A DNA stretch of 64,000 bases from DASRHT01 sp035293765 (GTDB taxonomy: Bacteria; Chloroflexota; Ktedonobacteria; Ktedonobacterales; Ktedonobacteraceae): assembly GCA_035293765.1 (NCBI GenBank), contig DATGMF010000053.1, forward strand, positions 1 through 64,000, in the 5' to 3' direction. Positions 61,781 to 64,000 of the stretch are shown in pieces. The stretch's first letter is position 1, and each line of letters begins with the position of its first letter. The position numbers and the translations under genes are program-made. The notes beneath the pieces are model-generated. The model had not been told where the DNA came from and did not search any database. It saw nothing but the letters and a program-made list of their open reading frames with translations.

Positions 61781-62911
61781 ATGTCGGATCGTTTTACGCT
61801 TGGTATCGAAGAAGAGTTTCAACTGATGGATCGCCAGTCGGGAGACCTGTGTTCATGCGCGGAAGGCATTCTGGATAAGGCCAGACCCTACTTCGGTGAT
61901 CAAGTCAAGCCGGAAATGTTGCAATCGACCCTGGAATTTGTCTCCAATGTTTTTCCAGATATAACGGCAGCTCGTAAGGAATTGCACGCCGCCAGGTCGC
62001 TGCTGTCGCGGATTGTCGAGGAGGAGGGGCTGGCCCTGGTGAGCGCGGGCACCCATCCCAGCGCGTCCTGGTGGGATCAGGAGCGGACGCTGCATGACCG
62101 TTACATAGAGCTGGAAGAGGAATATCAAGATGTTGGGCGCTCGATCTTGATCTTTGGTATGCATGTCCATGTTGCGATTCCAGATAACGAACTGGCGATC
62201 AAAATCATGAACCAGGCGCGGACGTGGCTGCCGCATTTAATCGCGCTCTCCTCCAATTCGCCCTTCTGGTATGGCCGCATGACCGGTTTGAAAGCCTATC
62301 GTCCCGTCGTCTGGAAGCGTTTTCCGCGTAGCGGTATCCCCAAGATTTTCACCTCCTGGGAGCATTTTGACGGCTATGTGCAGGATCTGATCGCGATGCA
62401 ATGCATTGATAACGCCAAAAAGATCTGGTGGGATATTCGCCCGCATCCATTTTTCCATACCGTCGAGTTTCGCGCTTTCGATATGCCCGCGACCTTAGAG
62501 GATACGCTGGCACTGGCTGCCATCTCGCAGGCATTAGTGGCAAAGCTGGTCTGGCTCAACCGGCACGGCCAGGAGATGCCGACGCTGGCGACCGATTATA
62601 TTGAAGAGAATAAATGGCGGGCCATGCGCTATGGGCTGGATGCCGAGGTGCTGGACTTTGCGCAAAAGCGGCGGCTGGGGATGCGTGACTATATCGGCGA
62701 ACTGCTGGACTTTGTGGACGATGTGGTGGACGATCTGGGGAGCAGGCAAGAGATGAAATACGTGCGCAGCCTGCTCAGCGATCCTCATGGTACCGGCGCG
62801 GACCGCCAGATAGCGGTGTATCTGCAAAACAGAGATATCCGGCAGGTCCAGCAGTTTTTGATGGAGCAGACGATGCAGGGCATAATTTCAGTACCCTCAA
62901 GCGGGTCGTGA
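61781..62911 (+). CDS. YbdK-type carboxylate-amine ligase (GCS2 family)
   Basis: 376 aa from the ATG at 61781 (GGAGGAG 6 nt upstream). GCS2/YbdK landmarks: LGIEEEFQLMD, STLEFVSNV, GMHVHVAIPDN near 125, PHPFFHTVEFRAFDMP near 215. The family shows weak gamma-glutamyl-cysteine ligase activity. Its final residues (ISVPSSGS) and the stop TGA (62909-62911) are encoded by repeat copy F, so the native C-terminus was altered. Confidence 0.92.
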   Translation: MSDRFTLGIEEEFQLMDRQSGDLCSCAEGILDKARPYFGDQVKPEMLQSTLEFVSNVFPDITAARKELHAARSLLSRIVEEEGLALVSAGTHPSASWWDQERTLHDRYIELEEEYQDVGRSILIFGMHVHVAIPDNELAIKIMNQARTWLPHLIALSSNSPFWYGRMTGLKAYRPVVWKRFPRSGIPKIFTSWEHFDGYVQDLIAMQCIDNAKKIWWDIRPHPFFHTVEFRAFDMPATLEDTLALAAISQALVAKLVWLNRHGQEMPTLATDYIEENKWRAMRYGLDAEVLDFAQKRRLGMRDYIGELLDFVDDVVDDLGSRQEMKYVRSLLSDPHGTGADRQIAVYLQNRDIRQVQQFLMEQTMQGIISVPSSGS

Positions 62912-62990
62912 TAGCTACTAGCTCCCGCCGCCCCTTTTGAGGGGAAGTATACCATCGAATCCGAAGATGTCAAGTGGAAATGCAATAAGG
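62886..62990 (-). repeat. stop-codon-associated repeat, copy F
   Basis: Begins TTTCAGTACCC inside the ybdK-like gene and includes its stop codon. The minus-strand promoter TTGACA (62968-62973), 16 bp, TATACT (62946-62951) is the best-matching copy and points into the gene as antisense. Hairpins ACCC-TCAAGC-GGGT and CCCC-TTTTGA-GGGG. Ends TGCAATAAGG. Confidence 0.88.
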
Positions 62991-63020
62991 ACCGAAGCCT
63001 GTTAAGCGCATTTTACGGTT

Positions 63021-64000
63021 TCATGCTATGATCGCGGCAAGTTGCTGGCAAAATTGCTCAACCTCCTGCTCGGTATTGTAGTAGTGGACGGAGGCGCGCA
63101 CCATCGTAGTCAGGCCGCGCGCCTCCATATCGAGCCGGGTTGAGCTGCGTTCCGCCACAGAGACATTGCTGCGCTGCTCGGCTAACCGGCGCTTGATCTC
63201 CTCTGAAGTGATCCCCTCGACGGTAAAGGTAACGATGCCGCACTGATTGATGCCGCGATCATGCACAATCACGCCTGGAAGCAGGCTGAGGCCCGCGCGT
63301 AATTGATAGGACAGGGATTTAATGCGCCGCCAGATGTTATCGAGGCCCCATTGCATGGTATAGTCGATAGCGACGCCGAGGCCGATCTTGCCCGCGAAAT
63401 TGGTCTCCCAGTTTTCAAAGCGGCGAGCATCGGGGCGCACTTTGTAGCGGTCGCGCGCCACCCAGGTCGCCGCGTGCAGATCAAGGAGAGGTGGCTCAAG
63501 CTGCTCCAGCACTTCGCGTCGGACGTAGAGAAAGCCGGTGCCGCGCGGCCCACGTAAATATTTGCGGCCCGTCGTCGAGAGCATATCGCAGCCAATCTGC
63601 CGGACATCCATAGGCATTTGCCCGACCGATTGGCAGGCATCTACCAGGTAAAGAATGCCTGCGGCGCGAGCAATTCTGCCAATGCCTGCCACCGGATTGA
63701 CCAGTCCGCCGCTGGTTGGTATATGGGTCACGCTGATCAGCCTGACTCTATCATCGATGGCGTTTTGCAGAGCATCGAGCGAGAGCTGCCCATGTTGATC
63801 GTCAGGGATGGGCTCGACGACCGCGCCGGTTTTTTGCGCGATTTGCAGATAAGAGATATAGTTACTGGCATATTCGGCCATCGAAGTCAAAATGCGGTCG
63901 CCTTTTTTGAAAGGGATGGAGTAGAAGGCCATATCCCAGGCGCGGGTAGCATTCTCGATGATCGCGATCTCGTCGCGCTCGCAGCCAATCAACGTGGCAG
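63021..64000 (-). CDS. class V aminotransferase-fold PLP enzyme, 5' end outside window
   Basis: Partial; the frame is open through position 64000, so at least 326 residues are seen and the true start lies outside. Class V features: LVDACQSVGQMP with the PLP-contacting Asp, the Schiff-base Lys in TGRKYLRGPRGTGFLYV, and the SVTHIPTSGGLVNP loop. Cysteine desulfurase, isopenicillin epimerase-like or EgtE-type C-S lyase activity are all possible. It is convergent with the YbdK-type gene across repeat copy F. Confidence 0.88.
   Translation of the reverse strand, partial: ATLIGCERDEIAIIENATRAWDMAFYSIPFKKGDRILTSMAEYASNYISYLQIAQKTGAVVEPIPDDQHGQLSLDALQNAIDDRVRLISVTHIPTSGGLVNPVAGIGRIARAAGILYLVDACQSVGQMPMDVRQIGCDMLSTTGRKYLRGPRGTGFLYVRREVLEQLEPPLLDLHAATWVARDRYKVRPDARRFENWETNFAGKIGLGVAIDYTMQWGLDNIWRRIKSLSYQLRAGLSLLPGVIVHDRGINQCGIVTFTVEGITSEEIKRRLAEQRSNVSVAERSSTRLDMEARGLTTMVRASVHYYNTEQEVEQFCQQLAAIIA

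Noticed and set aside
1..64000. CRISPR arrays, tRNA or rRNA genes, transposases, prophage
   Set aside because: Reading both strands showed no regular spacer array, no tRNA TPsiC-arm/CCA pattern in a cloverleaf context, and no integrase or transposase. The repeats found are dispersed palindromic elements.

Overview
The window looks like a chromosomal segment of a Chloroflexota bacterium, most likely a Ktedonobacteria-type soil organism. This is inferred from gene content, not a database match: EtfBA with a membrane HdrD-like Fe-S oxidoreductase, MenA-type menaquinone chemistry, a short-Q-loop cytochrome bd, a MoxR/DUF58/VWA cluster, DUF4388 and roadblock signalling proteins, and moderately high GC with many palindromic intergenic repeats. 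I see no rRNA, tRNA, CRISPR array, transposase or phage gene.

Layout. 1-4.5 kb: etfB-etfA-Fe-S oxidoreductase operon (minus), delivering electrons to the quinone pool. 4.6-9.6 kb: a PfkB sugar kinase, an exported HExxH peptidase, a six-hairpin glycosidase, a PH-like membrane protein and a GNAT. 9.9-13 kb: cydAB and a DUF202 protein. 13.2-16 kb: a CopA copper ATPase with a strong promoter and operator-like palindrome, closed by a clear terminator. 16.2-19.5 kb: an operator-controlled membrane protein/winged-helix regulator/BAAT-like hydrolase operon, then menA. 19.5-34.4 kb: a LacI regulator and an eight-gene minus-strand block (exported GATase-like protein, ABC ATPase and permease, Gln/Gly-rich protein, MoxR, DUF58, two VWA membrane proteins). 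34.6-38.8 kb: a four-gene ECF transporter and rpiA. 39-41 kb: a receiver-DUF4388-roadblock protein with a 44-aa membrane peptide. 41.1-42.7 kb: an AT-rich island with two unknown genes divergent from an HTH-acetyltransferase-like gene. 42.8-48 kb: an FAD amine oxidase and a PspA-flotillin-NfeD membrane operon. 48.2-52.4 kb: an XRE regulator, a frameshifted dinD, a DoxX-Rieske fusion and an alpha/beta hydrolase. 52.6-64 kb: penicillin acylase, cysS with a structured leader, a 37-aa acidic peptide, metH, a DJ-1 protein, a YbdK-type ligase and a partial class V aminotransferase.

Two things stand out. First, a ~105-bp dispersed repeat occurs six times. Five copies sit at or across the stop codon of a gene, always in the same orientation relative to it; the sixth lies in the etf leader. 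Each copy carries, on the opposite strand, a sigma70-like promoter (TTGACA, 16-17 bp, TATACT) pointing back into the gene as antisense, or into pfkB for the sixth copy. The repeat supplies the last codons and stop of two genes. Second, the AT-rich island at 41.7-41.9 kb has two divergent promoters, each carrying the same pair of GACTCA/TGAGTC sites: one 6 bp upstream of -35, one inside the spacer. This suggests a self-contained, co-regulated three-gene cassette of unknown function.
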